Shown piece after piece: positions 51,205-60,097 of a DNA stretch of 64,000 nt. A model generated the notes under the pieces. That model was not told the DNA's origin. It worked only from the letters and a program-made list of their open reading frames with translations, and did no database searches. Every line of letters begins with the position of its first letter. The first letter of the stretch is position 1. The translations under genes were made by a program, and so were the position numbers. The DNA comes from Rufibacter immobilis (GTDB taxonomy: Bacteria; Bacteroidota; Bacteroidia; Cytophagales; Hymenobacteraceae). Location of the stretch: assembly GCF_003721565.1 (NCBI RefSeq), contig NZ_RJJE01000017.1:434001-498000 (forward strand), given 5' to 3'.

Positions 51205-52008
51205 TTACTTTTTGGCGTTCTGTTCGTCTTCCTGCCGTTGTTCCTCTTCCTCAATCTGTTCAATTTTCTTCGCATCGCGCATGAGGCGGTTAGAGAAGAT
51301 GAAGTCATTGAGTTCGCGTACGTTGGTGTCCATAATGGTGCTGCTGTGGCCTTCCCAGAGTTTTTTGCCCTTGTAGAGGAACATGACATTGTCTCCGTAC
51401 TCCAGCACTGAGTTCATGTCATGGGTCACCACAATGGTAGTGATGTCATACTCCATGGTGATCTCCTTGATAAGTTCGTCAATTTTGATGGCGGTGAGCG
51501 GGTCCAGGCCTGAGTTAGGCTCATCACAGAACAGGTAGGTGCAGTGTGGGGCAATGGCGCGGGCAATGCCCACGCGTTTCTTCATCCCGCCGCTAAGCTC
51601 AGAGGGCATTTTCTTGCCGGCATTCTCCAGCCCTACACGTTTGAGACAGAACTCCACCCGCTCAGCGCGCTCGGCGCGGTTCATGTCGGTGAGCATCCGG
51701 AGGGGAAATTCCACGTTCTCGTACACGTTCATGGAGTCAAAGAGGGCGCTACCCTGGAAGAGCATCCCAATCTTCCGCCTTATTTCCTGCTTTATGTCCA
51801 GCTTGTTGTTGGTGAAGATTCGGCCGTCATAGGTGATGCTGCCAATGTCTGGCTTCACCAGCCCCACAATGCACTTGAGGAGCACACTTTTACCGGTACC
51901 GCTGGCGCCCAGCAGCATGTTCATCTTGCCAGACTCAAACACGCCGTCTATGCCGTCCAGCACCTTGTTGCCGTTAAAGGTTTTATGGATGTTATGGATT
52001 TCGATCAT
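51205..52008 (-). CDS. ABC transporter ATPase, MlaF-like
   Basis: 267 residues. Walker A GASGTGKS, Q-loop FQGSAL, signature LSGGM, Walker B CDEP and the H-loop THD are all present. Highest resemblance is to the Mla/Mkl lipid-transport ATPases. The last 25 residues are a charged tail. It pairs with the MlaE-like permease at 52052; the genes are 43 bp apart on the minus strand. The complex likely moves phospholipid across the inner membrane. Confidence 0.92.
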   Translation of the reverse strand: MIEIHNIHKTFNGNKVLDGIDGVFESGKMNMLLGASGTGKSVLLKCIVGLVKPDIGSITYDGRIFTNNKLDIKQEIRRKIGMLFQGSALFDSMNVYENVEFPLRMLTDMNRAERAERVEFCLKRVGLENAGKKMPSELSGGMKKRVGIARAIAPHCTYLFCDEPNSGLDPLTAIKIDELIKEITMEYDITTIVVTHDMNSVLEYGDNVMFLYKGKKLWEGHSSTIMDTNVRELNDFIFSNRLMRDAKKIEQIEEEEQRQEDEQNAKK

Positions 52009-52051
52009 GGGAATTCAACCTAAGTTCCGCCTTTGGCTCTTTTTAGAAGCC

Positions 52052-52780
52052 TTAGAGCAATATCTGTGCGCAGACAAAGTCTGCAATTAAGATGGCAATG
52101 ACACTGTTGGTCACGGCGTTGGTACTGGCTTTCCCTACCTCCAGGGCCCCGCCAGAGGTAAAGTAGCCTTGGTAAGAAGAGATGGAAGAAATGAGGAATG
52201 CGAATACCACTGATTTAATCAACGCAAACGTAATGTTGTAGGGGATAAAATCAGACCGCAAACCGGTGATGTACTCCTGGCCGGAAAGCGCGCCAGACAA
52301 GCTCCCTGCCAAATAACCGCCCAGTATGGAAAGGAACATGGCCAAAATCACCAGCATGGGAAACACCAGCAACGATGCCAATATCTTTGGCGACACCAGA
52401 TAGGAGGAAGCGTTAATCCCCATCACCTCCAGGGCGTCTACCTGCTCCGTGATGCGCATGGTGCCCAGCCCGCCGGCAATGTTGGAGCCCACTTTCCCGG
52501 CCAGCACAATGGACGTGATGGTAGGAGCCAATTCCAAAATGGTCATTTCGCGCACCATAAACCCAATGGTAGATCTGGGGATAAGTGCGTTTGTGAGGTT
52601 ATAGGAGATCTGTACGCAAGTTACGGCCCCAATGAAGGTAGACACCACACCCACGATAAAGATGGAGTCAATGCCTATCAGGATGGCTTCGTCTATGGTT
52701 CTTTTGAATAAAATCCGGGGAGACTCACCTCGCTTGACAAGGCTAGACAGAAAGAGCAAAAATGCACCAAACGTTTTCAT
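52052..52780 (-). CDS. MlaE-like ABC permease
   Basis: 242 residues, about five to six helices. MlaE signature: TTFIGAVTCVQ-type loop, FMVREMTILELAPTITSIVLAGKVGSNIAGGLGTM and EQVDALEVMGINASSYLVSPK. No MCE substrate-binding gene is seen nearby. Transcribed before the ATPase. Confidence 0.93.
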   Translation of the reverse strand: MKTFGAFLLFLSSLVKRGESPRILFKRTIDEAILIGIDSIFIVGVVSTFIGAVTCVQISYNLTNALIPRSTIGFMVREMTILELAPTITSIVLAGKVGSNIAGGLGTMRITEQVDALEVMGINASSYLVSPKILASLLVFPMLVILAMFLSILGGYLAGSLSGALSGQEYITGLRSDFIPYNITFALIKSVVFAFLISSISSYQGYFTSGGALEVGKASTNAVTNSVIAILIADFVCAQILL

Positions 52781-52887
52781 GCAGTAGGTAAAAGGAATGT
52801 CAGGCAGAAAGGCCGCTATAGGTGTTGTGGGGCCATTCTTATTTCAAATGCCTATATTACGTTGAAAAAAGAAAAAACATCATTGCC

Positions 52888-53595
52888 ATGCAAAAATATA
52901 TAGTGGTAACGGGTGGCACCAAGGGCATTGGACGGGCCATCATTGACCGTTTCGCGGCCGAGGGCTTCCATATCATCACCTGCGCCCGGCAGGAGCAGGA
53001 CCTGGCTAAACTCAAGCTGGACATTGAGCGGGATTACACCTTCTCCAAAGTCTTCTACCTGGCCACCGACGTAAGCCAGGACGGCGAGGTGAAGCGGTTT
53101 CTGGAGTACATCCACTCGCTCAAAGTGAAGGTAGATGTGCTGGTGAACAACGCCGGTTTCTTCATCCCGGGCACCATCCATGACGAAAGCGACACCGTGC
53201 TGCGCGAGATGATCAATACCAACCTCTACAGCGCCTATGACCTCACCAAAGGCCTGGTGGGCGACATGATCAAACGCCGCGACGGCCACATTTTCACCAT
53301 CTGCTCCACGGCCAGCATTACCGCCTACACCAACGGCGGCTCCTACTGCATTGCCAAACACGCCCTCTACGGCATGACCCGCGTGCTGCGCGAAGAACTG
53401 AAACCACACAACATACGCGTCACGGCCGTGTTACCCGGTGCCACCTACACCGCCAGCTGGGAAGGCGTTGACCTCCCCAAAGACCGTTTCATGAAACCCG
53501 AAGACGTTGCCCAGGCCATCTGGAGCGCCCATTGTCTCTCTAAAAACTCGGTAGTGGAGGAGTTGTTGCTGAGGCCGCAGTTAGGTGATATTTAG
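52888..53595 (+). CDS. SDR-family oxidoreductase
   Basis: 235 residues from the ATG at 52888; the in-frame extension to 52822 is not conserved in type. Cofactor loop TGGTKGIG at 8-15, NNAG near 87, active-site Ser in CSTASIT and YCIAK, then PGATYTASW. Substrate unknown. It is the first of two neighbouring SDR genes with moderate similarity to each other. Confidence 0.9.
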   Translation: MQKYIVVTGGTKGIGRAIIDRFAAEGFHIITCARQEQDLAKLKLDIERDYTFSKVFYLATDVSQDGEVKRFLEYIHSLKVKVDVLVNNAGFFIPGTIHDESDTVLREMINTNLYSAYDLTKGLVGDMIKRRDGHIFTICSTASITAYTNGGSYCIAKHALYGMTRVLREELKPHNIRVTAVLPGATYTASWEGVDLPKDRFMKPEDVAQAIWSAHCLSKNSVVEELLLRPQLGDI

Positions 53596-53709
53596 TTTTA
53601 AATAGCGAATTCTGTTAAGCAAATAGCGTAAGAGATTTACATGTAAGTTGATGAAACGAACAAGTTAACTCGGGTGAAGGTAAGTGGAGTGAAGGTGTAA
53701 TTGAAGAAT

Positions 53710-53749
53710 CCGTTTAGCGGCTCTTTTTCTGAAATAGAGGCTAAAACAG
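53710..53749. repeat. Palindromic repeat copy 14 (degenerate)
   Basis: CCGTTTAGCGGCTCTTTTT with a poorly matched second arm. Between two SDR genes on the plus strand. Confidence 0.6.
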
Positions 53750-53866
53750 ATTGTCTTGAAAAAGAGTAAAAACCAGATACCCTAAAGCAGAGGGATTAGT
53801 GCCGGAGCAAGGATAGTTTCAGCTTAATATTCACTCTTTTCATTAAATTTGAGCAAATTCTAAAAT

Positions 53867-54580
53867 ATGGAACTAGAAGGAAAAGTAGTAGTCATTACCG
53901 GGGCCAGCAGCGGGATTGGTCTGGCTGCCGCCAAAATGTTGTTAGAGCTTGGCGCCACGGTAGTGAGCTGGAGCCGCTCGCGGCCCAAGATTTCCCACCC
54001 AGATTTCTATTTTTTTGAGTGTGACGTGCGCCATGAGCATTCGGTTTGGGCGGCGTATGAGCAGACCGAGGAGCGTTTGCGCCAGAACATCAGCGTGCTC
54101 ATCAACAACGCGGGACTGGGCATCCAGGGCGCATTGGATACCATGAGTCCCAAAGATTGGCACACCATGATGGACACCAACGTGAACGGCATTTTCTACT
54201 GTACCCGCTTGGTGTTGCCCGCCATGAAACGCCTGCGCGAAGGCCACATCATCAACATATCTTCCATTGCCGGTTTAATGGGCAGCGAGAACCTGACCGG
54301 TTACTGCGCCTCTAAGTTTGCCGTGCGTGGTCTGTCTGAGGCCCTGTACAAGGAAGTGCGCAACTACGGCGTGAAAGTGACCTGTATCTACCCGGGCTCC
54401 ACAGACACCAGCTTCTTTGACAACTTTGACGGAATCACGAACAAAGAGTACATGATGCAGCCCGAAGACATTGCCTCCACCATTGTGCATGCCCTGCAGT
54501 CGCCGCCTAATTACCACCAGGTAAACATTGAGGTACGGCCGCTCATGCCCAAAGGTCCAATGCCTACTAAAAAAGCCTAA
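53867..54580 (+). CDS. SDR-family oxidoreductase
   Basis: 237 residues. Cofactor loop TGASSGIG at 10-17, NNAG, Ser in INISSIAG and YCASK, then YPGSTDTSFF. Sequence resembles the sepiapterin/benzil-reductase-like SDR group. Followed after 8 nt by gldA; whether the two genes are linked is unknown. Confidence 0.9.
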   Translation: MELEGKVVVITGASSGIGLAAAKMLLELGATVVSWSRSRPKISHPDFYFFECDVRHEHSVWAAYEQTEERLRQNISVLINNAGLGIQGALDTMSPKDWHTMMDTNVNGIFYCTRLVLPAMKRLREGHIINISSIAGLMGSENLTGYCASKFAVRGLSEALYKEVRNYGVKVTCIYPGSTDTSFFDNFDGITNKEYMMQPEDIASTIVHALQSPPNYHQVNIEVRPLMPKGPMPTKKA

Positions 54581-54588
54581 GCCCTTCC

Positions 54589-55509
54589 ATGGGAATTGAA
54601 ATAAGAGACCTTACCAAAGTATACGGGCCGCAGGCTGCCGTAGACCACGTGTCGTTTACGGTGAATACCGGCGAGATTGTGGGCTTTCTGGGGCCTAACG
54701 GCGCGGGCAAATCCACTACCATGAAAATTGCCACCTGTTACCTGCCGCCCAGCAGCGGAACAGTGTTGGTGAACGGGCATGACGTGCTGGAGGAGCCCAA
54801 GGAAGTCCGCCGTCAGGTGGGTTATTTACCCGAGCATAATCCGCTGTACCTGGACATGTACGTGCGCGAGTACCTGCACTTCGTGGGTAAACTGCACGGC
54901 CTGGGCAGCAGCCAGGTGAAAGCCCGCACCGAGGAGATGATTTCCCTCTGCGGACTCACCCGGGAGCGGCACAAGAAAATCGGGGCTCTGTCTAAAGGGT
55001 ACCGGCAGCGGGTAGGGTTGGCGCAGGCCCTTATCCATGATCCGCAGGTGCTCATCCTGGACGAGCCCACCACCGGTCTGGACCCTAACCAGATAGTGGA
55101 GATCCGTCAGCTAATCAAGGAAGTGGGGCAGGCCAAAACCGTGCTCTTCTCCACCCACATCATGCAGGAAGTAAGCGCCCTCTGTGACCGCGTGCTCATC
55201 ATCAACCAAGGCAAACTGGTAGCCGACAGCCCCGTGGCCGAACTGAAAACCATGGGCCGGCAGGACACCAGAATCCTGGCTGAATTTGAAGCCGATATCA
55301 ATACTGACCTGCTGCTGTCTTTGCCGGGGGTGCAGCGGGTGGAGCCCGCGGGGCCGCTCAAGTACAGAATCATCGCCTCGGCTAAAACAGACCTGCGTTC
55401 GGCTATTTTCAGGCTGGCCGGGGAACAGGGCTGGCCGTTGGTGGGGCTGCAGCAGGAAGAAAACTCTCTGGAGAAACTGTTCCAGGAACTGACCAAAGCA
55501 CTTAAGTAA
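54589..55509 (+). CDS. gldA: Gliding-motility ABC transporter ATPase
   Basis: 306 residues. Walker A GPNGAGKST, Q-loop PEHNPLY, signature LSKGYRQRVGLAQAL, Walker B LILDEPTTGLDP and H-loop STHIMQE. The C-terminal 90 residues follow the GldA layout. With GldF and GldG it forms a transporter required for gliding in Flavobacterium. It starts 8 nt after the SDR. Two palindromes separate it from gldF. Confidence 0.9.
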   Translation: MGIEIRDLTKVYGPQAAVDHVSFTVNTGEIVGFLGPNGAGKSTTMKIATCYLPPSSGTVLVNGHDVLEEPKEVRRQVGYLPEHNPLYLDMYVREYLHFVGKLHGLGSSQVKARTEEMISLCGLTRERHKKIGALSKGYRQRVGLAQALIHDPQVLILDEPTTGLDPNQIVEIRQLIKEVGQAKTVLFSTHIMQEVSALCDRVLIINQGKLVADSPVAELKTMGRQDTRILAEFEADINTDLLLSLPGVQRVEPAGPLKYRIIASAKTDLRSAIFRLAGEQGWPLVGLQQEENSLEKLFQELTKALK

Positions 55510-55511
55510 TG

Positions 55512-55555
55512 ATGCGTTTAGGGGCTCTTTTTTCAAAAAAAGCTCCTAAACGTAT
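55512..55555. repeat. Palindromic repeat copy 15
   Basis: ATGCGTTTAGGGGCTC with complement, one mismatch pair (GGGG against CTCC). In the gldA-gldF gap. Confidence 0.9.
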
Positions 55556-55631
55556 GGAGTCTTCTTCGTACGCTCAACAATTTACTAGCAAAAGCTTGAG
55601 TGTATGCGAAAGTAGCTCACGTTTAACCATT

Positions 55632-55669
55632 CGTTTAGGGGCTGTTTTCCCGAAAACAGCCCCTAAACG
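55632..55669. repeat. Palindromic repeat copy 16
   Basis: 17-bp arms CGTTTAGGGGCTGTTTT and complement, loop about 4 nt. Second copy in the gldA-gldF gap. Confidence 0.95.
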
Positions 55670-55730
55670 GGAATACATCACCAAACCAAAAATCTTGATA
55701 CTTGTGTCTTGATGCTTGTATCCAATTTAT

Positions 55731-56459
55731 ATGTTGGCAATTCTCTCAAAAGAATTTAATTCCTACCTCAACTCCCTCATTGGCTACATTGTCATAGGGG
55801 TGTTTCTGGTGGCTACGGGCCTGTTCATGTGGGTGTTCCCAGACAGCAGCGTGCTGGACTACGGCTACGCCGATCTGCAATCTGTGTTTCTGCTGGCGCC
55901 CTGGCTGTTCCTGTTTCTGATTCCGGCCATCACCATGCGGGCCTTCGCCGAGGAGCGTAAAGGCGGCACCATGGAACTGCTGCTCACCAAACCGCTTTCA
56001 GACACGCAATTGCTGCTGGGTAAGTACTTCGCGTGTCTGTTGCTGGCGCTGTTCGCGCTGCTGCCGTCCTTGCTGTACTACGTGAGCGTGTACCAATTAG
56101 GCGACCCGGTGGGCAATATCGATTCTGCCGCGGTGGCCGGTTCTTACCTGGGGCTGGTGTTTCTGGCGGCGGTATTCGTGGCTATGGGAATTTTCGCCTC
56201 CTCGCTCACTGAGAACCAGATTGTGGCGTTTATCCTGGCCGTTTTCCTGTGTTACCTGGTGTACACGGGCTTTGATCTGCTGGCCTCTATTGACGCCTGG
56301 GGCACCGCTTCCTACTACATTGCGCAGCTGGGCATTTCCTATCACTACAGCTCCATCAGCAAAGGGTTGATTGACTCCCGTGATGTGCTGTATTTCCTGA
56401 GCGTAATCACTGTGATGTTATTGGGTACTAAACTGGTGTTGGAGAGCAGAAAATGGTAG
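55731..56459 (+). CDS. gldF: Gliding-motility ABC permease
   Basis: 242 residues from the ATG at 55731; an upstream TTG at 55716 is not favoured. Six predicted helices, ABC-2 type (LSKEFNSYLNSLIGYIVIGVFL; MRAFAEERKGGTMELLLTKPLSD). It overlaps gldG by 7 nt. Works with GldA and GldG. Confidence 0.92.
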   Translation: MLAILSKEFNSYLNSLIGYIVIGVFLVATGLFMWVFPDSSVLDYGYADLQSVFLLAPWLFLFLIPAITMRAFAEERKGGTMELLLTKPLSDTQLLLGKYFACLLLALFALLPSLLYYVSVYQLGDPVGNIDSAAVAGSYLGLVFLAAVFVAMGIFASSLTENQIVAFILAVFLCYLVYTGFDLLASIDAWGTASYYIAQLGISYHYSSISKGLIDSRDVLYFLSVITVMLLGTKLVLESRKW

Positions 56460-58156
56460 AGCAGACACAAAACCAGAAACCGGTGGTAGAAAGCCGTCGC
56501 CGGCAGGATTGGACTTTCTTTTTGGTGGCTGTGGGGCTGCTGCTGGTCCTCAACTTCGTGGCCAGCCGCTATTTCTTCCGCCTAGACCTCACCGAGGACA
56601 AGCGCTACACCATCTCAGAACAGACCAAGAACCTGCTGGGCAACCTGCAGGAACCGGTTCAGGTGACGGTGTACCTGGAAGGGGAGTTCCCGGCCGGGTT
56701 CCGGCGGCTCCAGAACAGCACCCGCGAGATGCTGGAGGAATTCAGGCTGTACTCAGACGGTCGGGTGCAGTACCAATTTGTAGACCCCAGTGCAAATACC
56801 AATGAGCAGGCGCGTAACCAATTTTACACCCAACTGGCCCAGAAAGGACTGCAGCCCACCAACTTATTTGCCCAGGAAGGCGACAAGAAGGTGGAGAAAA
56901 TTGTGTTTCCGGGAGCGCTTATCTCGGCGGGCAATAAGGAAACGGCCGCTACTTTGCTTAAAGGAAGCCAGGCCGCCGCGCCCGAAGAACGCCTGAACCA
57001 GTCTATTGAAGGGCTGGAATATGAATTGGCCTCGTCCATCAGGAATGTAGCCTCCACCAGCGCCGGAAGAATTGGGGTGTTGCAGGGCCACGGCGAACTG
57101 TGGTTGCCGCAGGCCGCCGATTTTCTGGGTACGCTCTCTGAATACTACACCGTGAACCGGGTAGACCTTTCGCAGGTGCCTGACCTGAACAATTTCAATC
57201 TGGTGGTGCTCATGAAGCCCACGCAGCCTTTCTCTGAGCTGGACAAATACAAAATGGACCAGTTCCTGATCAGGGGCGGGAAAATGCTGCTCCTACTGGA
57301 CGGCGTGCGGGCTTCTCTGGACAGCATTAGTGAGCAGGGGGCCGTGGCTTTTCCGTATGAACTGAACCTGCAGGACATGCTGTTCCGCTACGGCGTGCGC
57401 GTGAATCCAGATCTGGTGCAGGACCTCAACGCCAGCTTCATTCCTATGGTAACGGGCTATATGGGCAATCAGCCGCAGACCCAGCTGGTGCCGTGGCGCT
57501 ATTACCCGCTTATCTCCAACTTCAGCTCTTTGCCACTCACCCGCAATCTGGACGCGGTGCAGACAAGATTTGTGAGTTCCCTGGACACTGTGAAAGCCGT
57601 GGGCATCAGGAAATCGCCTTTGCTCTGGACCTCCCAATACTCCCGCAAGCGCGAATCGCCGGTTTCCATTTCCCTCAACGACCCGCGCGTAGACCGTGAC
57701 CCCAGACTATTTAGCCAAAACGCCATTCCGGTGGGGTACTTGCTGGAAGGAAAATTCCAGTCGGTGTTCAAGAACCGGCCGGTGCCCGCAGGTTCCAACA
57801 TTCCGTTCCAAGCGGAGGGAAAGGCATCCCAGATCGTGATTTTCTCTGACGGAGACTTAGGGGCTAATGATGTGGATCCCCGCAACGGCCGTCCGTTGGA
57901 GTTAGGCTTTGACCGCTTCACCCGCTCCCGCTTCGCCAACAAGGAGCTGCTCAAGAACGTAGCCGATTACCTGCTGGACGAGAAAGGGCTGATTGAATTG
58001 CGCGGAAAGGAAATCAAACTTCGGCCGCTGGACAAAGCTAAACTGCGCGAAGAACGCACAAAGTGGCAAGCTATCAATTTGGGCATTCCGCTGGTCCTGT
58101 TGCTTCTCTTTGGGGTAACTAAGTTCTGGTTGCGCAAACGGAAATATGCCCGCTAA
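56453..58156 (+). CDS. gldG: Gliding-motility ABC auxiliary protein
   Basis: 567 residues. N-terminal membrane helix (about 23-42), large extracytoplasmic region beginning RRLQNSTREMLEEF, and a C-terminal anchor (LGIPLVLLLLFGVTKFWLRKRK). Pattern of the GldG/DUF4350-like ABC auxiliary subunit. Reads in the gldF-gldG overlap, and overlaps the next gene by 11 nt. Confidence 0.92.
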   Translation: MVEQTQNQKPVVESRRRQDWTFFLVAVGLLLVLNFVASRYFFRLDLTEDKRYTISEQTKNLLGNLQEPVQVTVYLEGEFPAGFRRLQNSTREMLEEFRLYSDGRVQYQFVDPSANTNEQARNQFYTQLAQKGLQPTNLFAQEGDKKVEKIVFPGALISAGNKETAATLLKGSQAAAPEERLNQSIEGLEYELASSIRNVASTSAGRIGVLQGHGELWLPQAADFLGTLSEYYTVNRVDLSQVPDLNNFNLVVLMKPTQPFSELDKYKMDQFLIRGGKMLLLLDGVRASLDSISEQGAVAFPYELNLQDMLFRYGVRVNPDLVQDLNASFIPMVTGYMGNQPQTQLVPWRYYPLISNFSSLPLTRNLDAVQTRFVSSLDTVKAVGIRKSPLLWTSQYSRKRESPVSISLNDPRVDRDPRLFSQNAIPVGYLLEGKFQSVFKNRPVPAGSNIPFQAEGKASQIVIFSDGDLGANDVDPRNGRPLELGFDRFTRSRFANKELLKNVADYLLDEKGLIELRGKEIKLRPLDKAKLREERTKWQAINLGIPLVLLLLFGVTKFWLRKRKYAR

Positions 58157-58571
58157 ACTCAGAATAGAAGAAATTACCGCCGCCCAGACCTGGCCCATCC
58201 GCCAGGAAAGCATGTGGCCCAATGAACCGCTGGCCTTTGTACAGCTCCCCGAAGATGAATCAGGCGTGCATTTCGGGGCTTTCGTGGGGGAGGAGCTAAT
58301 CTCTGTTATTTCTCTGTTTCTGGAAGGGGAGCAGGCGCAATTCAGGAAATTTGCCACAAGGCCGGCTTTTCAGAGACAGGGAATAGGGCAACGGTTGCTC
58401 CAGCATGTATTTACTTATGCAGCAACCCACCACGTTTCTTCAGTGTGGTGCCATGCCCGCATAACCGCGCAGAGTTTCTATCAGAATGCAGGAATGGAAG
58501 TAGTGGGAGAGCCCTTCCAGAAAAACGGGCTTATGTATGTACGCATGCAAAAATTTCTTACCAATGGATGA
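58146..58571 (+). CDS. GNAT-family N-acetyltransferase
   Basis: 141 residues. Motif A RKFATRPAFQRQGIGQRLL with QxxGxG, and motif B FYQNAGMEVVG. Acetyl-CoA donor; acceptor unknown. Overlaps gldG, so likely co-transcribed. Confidence 0.92.
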   Translation: MPAKLRIEEITAAQTWPIRQESMWPNEPLAFVQLPEDESGVHFGAFVGEELISVISLFLEGEQAQFRKFATRPAFQRQGIGQRLLQHVFTYAATHHVSSVWCHARITAQSFYQNAGMEVVGEPFQKNGLMYVRMQKFLTNG

Positions 58572-58602
58572 CGTCTCTCCTTGTCTGTTGCCCTTCCCAT
58601 GG

Positions 58603-58642
58603 TGTTTAGCGCCTGTTTTTCAAAAAAGAGCCGCTAAACGCA
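58603..58642. repeat. Palindromic repeat copy 17 (variant)
   Basis: TGTTTAGCGCCTGTTTTT with a changed complementary arm. Between convergent genes; paired with copy 18. Confidence 0.7.
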
Positions 58643-58703
58643 TATCATTACCACGGAAGCGCTAGAGCATTTTCTGTTATAGTTGACCCGCAGTAGTCTT
58701 AAA

Positions 58704-58763
58704 AGCAGTGGTCCCGTTTAGGGGCCGTTTTTCTAAAAACGGCCCCTAAACGGGACCACTGCT
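58704..58763. repeat. Palindromic repeat copy 18, 29-bp perfect arms
   Basis: Arms 58704-58732 and 58735-58763, copy-specific ends AGCAGTGGTCC; GGGGCCG compensated. Between GNAT and LacI genes. Confidence 0.95.
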
Positions 58764-58778
58764 ATATGAATTGTTGAC

Positions 58779-59825
58779 TTATGCCTGCGGCGTTCTAACG
58801 GATGATTCCCTGACCACCAGCACCGGGTCCAGTACGATTTTTTTAGGTTCAGCATTAAGCTCCGGAGAAGCTGCTCCATTCGTTTTTTCGGCCATGGCTT
58901 CCAGAAACAGGGTGAAGGCTTCTTCGCCCATGCGCGCCGGTTGCTGGTCAATGGTGGAGAGGCTGGGCGTTACATAAGGGCTGAAAGATTCATTCCCGAA
59001 CCCGATCATCCCAATCTGACCGGGCATCCTGATCCCGATCTGCTTCAAATATTGCAAGGCGCCCAGCGCGGTGAAATCCTCTACCGCAAAGATGGCATCC
59101 ACATGCTTGGTTCTGCCTAGGAGACGCTCCGCGCTGAACTTCCCAGACTCAATGGAGTTGCGGCCATACTGAATCAGGTCTTCATCAATAGGCAGGTTGT
59201 TCATTTTGAGGGCATCTACATACCCTCTGAGGCGGTCATTGAAGATTTTGATGTGCTGAGGGCCGGAGATGTGGGCAATGCGGGAGTATCCCTGCTGGAT
59301 TAAGTGCTCGGTGGCCATAAAGGCACCTTTATAGTCGTCTACCACCACGGAGGGGGCGTTGAGCTCTTCCTTGATCCGGTCAAAAAGTACCAGCGGCACC
59401 TTGCGCTTCTTCACATCAATGAAGTGCTCCAGGTTGGGCGTGTCTTTGGCAATGGAGGCAATGATACCGTCAACACTGGTTTGCAGCAGCGTTTCCACTC
59501 CTTCCACTTCATATTCGCCGGTTACGTTAGACTGGAACAGCAGAATGTTGTAGCCGCTGCTACGGGCAATTTTCTCAATCCCGTGCACCACCGCCCCAAA
59601 GAAACCAATGTCTGAGCTGGGAATAAGAATGCCTATGATATTGGTGCGCCCAGACCTGAGCGAGGATGCCAGGCGGTTCTGGCGGTAGTTCAGGTTTTGG
59701 GCGGTGGTCTTGATCAGCTCTTTCGTGGCAGCACTAATGGAGGGATGATCGTTCAAGGCTTTCGAGACAGTGGAAGGGCTTGTGTTAAGCTCTTTGGCTA
59801 TGTCGTGGATAGTAGTTCTAGACAT
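58779..59825 (-). CDS. LacI-family transcriptional regulator
   Basis: 348 residues. HTH 1-50 (TTIHDIAKELNTSPSTVSKALNDHPSI), hinge helix with LASSLRSG, then a periplasmic-binding-type sensor core. It is divergent from susC. The same palindrome occurs before susC and before the alpha-amylase, so I infer it represses starch-uptake genes and releases with a sugar inducer. A partial operator just before its own start suggests autoregulation. Confidence 0.92.
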   Translation of the reverse strand: MSRTTIHDIAKELNTSPSTVSKALNDHPSISAATKELIKTTAQNLNYRQNRLASSLRSGRTNIIGILIPSSDIGFFGAVVHGIEKIARSSGYNILLFQSNVTGEYEVEGVETLLQTSVDGIIASIAKDTPNLEHFIDVKKRKVPLVLFDRIKEELNAPSVVVDDYKGAFMATEHLIQQGYSRIAHISGPQHIKIFNDRLRGYVDALKMNNLPIDEDLIQYGRNSIESGKFSAERLLGRTKHVDAIFAVEDFTALGALQYLKQIGIRMPGQIGMIGFGNESFSPYVTPSLSTIDQQPARMGEEAFTLFLEAMAEKTNGAASPELNAEPKKIVLDPVLVVRESSVRTPQA

Positions 59826-59830
59826 GGAGG

Positions 59831-59846
59831 AACATCGATTTCCTGA
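59831..59846. promoter_or_regulatory. Partial LacI-type operator before lacI
   Basis: AACATCGATTTCCTGA keeps the ATCGATTTCCT half of the susC/amylase palindrome, a few bases from the regulator's start codon. Weak site, suggests autoregulation. Confidence 0.35.
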
Positions 59847-60055
59847 AAGGGATGATCGCCGCTTGCAGGTAATGGGGGTAAATAATAGCTACAAAAGCAA
59901 ATCTAATTAAACATCTCTTAATAAACCGGTCTTTTGTCCGTCTTTTTTTCAGGGGAAACTAATGCAGGGAGTCTTTTTTTATGAATTCGAAAAAAAACTT
60001 ACCCTTAAGTACGCCTTAATCCTTTGAGATATGGTTTAAAATTCCTAAATCGCTA

Positions 60056-60071
60056 AGGAAATCGATTTCCT
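60056..60071. promoter_or_regulatory. Putative LacI-family operator before susC
   Basis: Perfect 16-bp palindrome AGGAAATCGATTTCCT. LacI-family operators are usually 14-20 bp palindromes centred on CG; this centres on CG within ATCGAT. It sits in the divergent lacI-susC region. Confidence 0.65.
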
Positions 60072-60097
60072 AATGACTGGTTTTTGACATTCTAGCA

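Noticed and set aside
55509-55712. 67-aa frame after gldA
   Set aside because: It only translates palindrome copies 15 and 16 (RLGALFSKKAPKR-like repeats).
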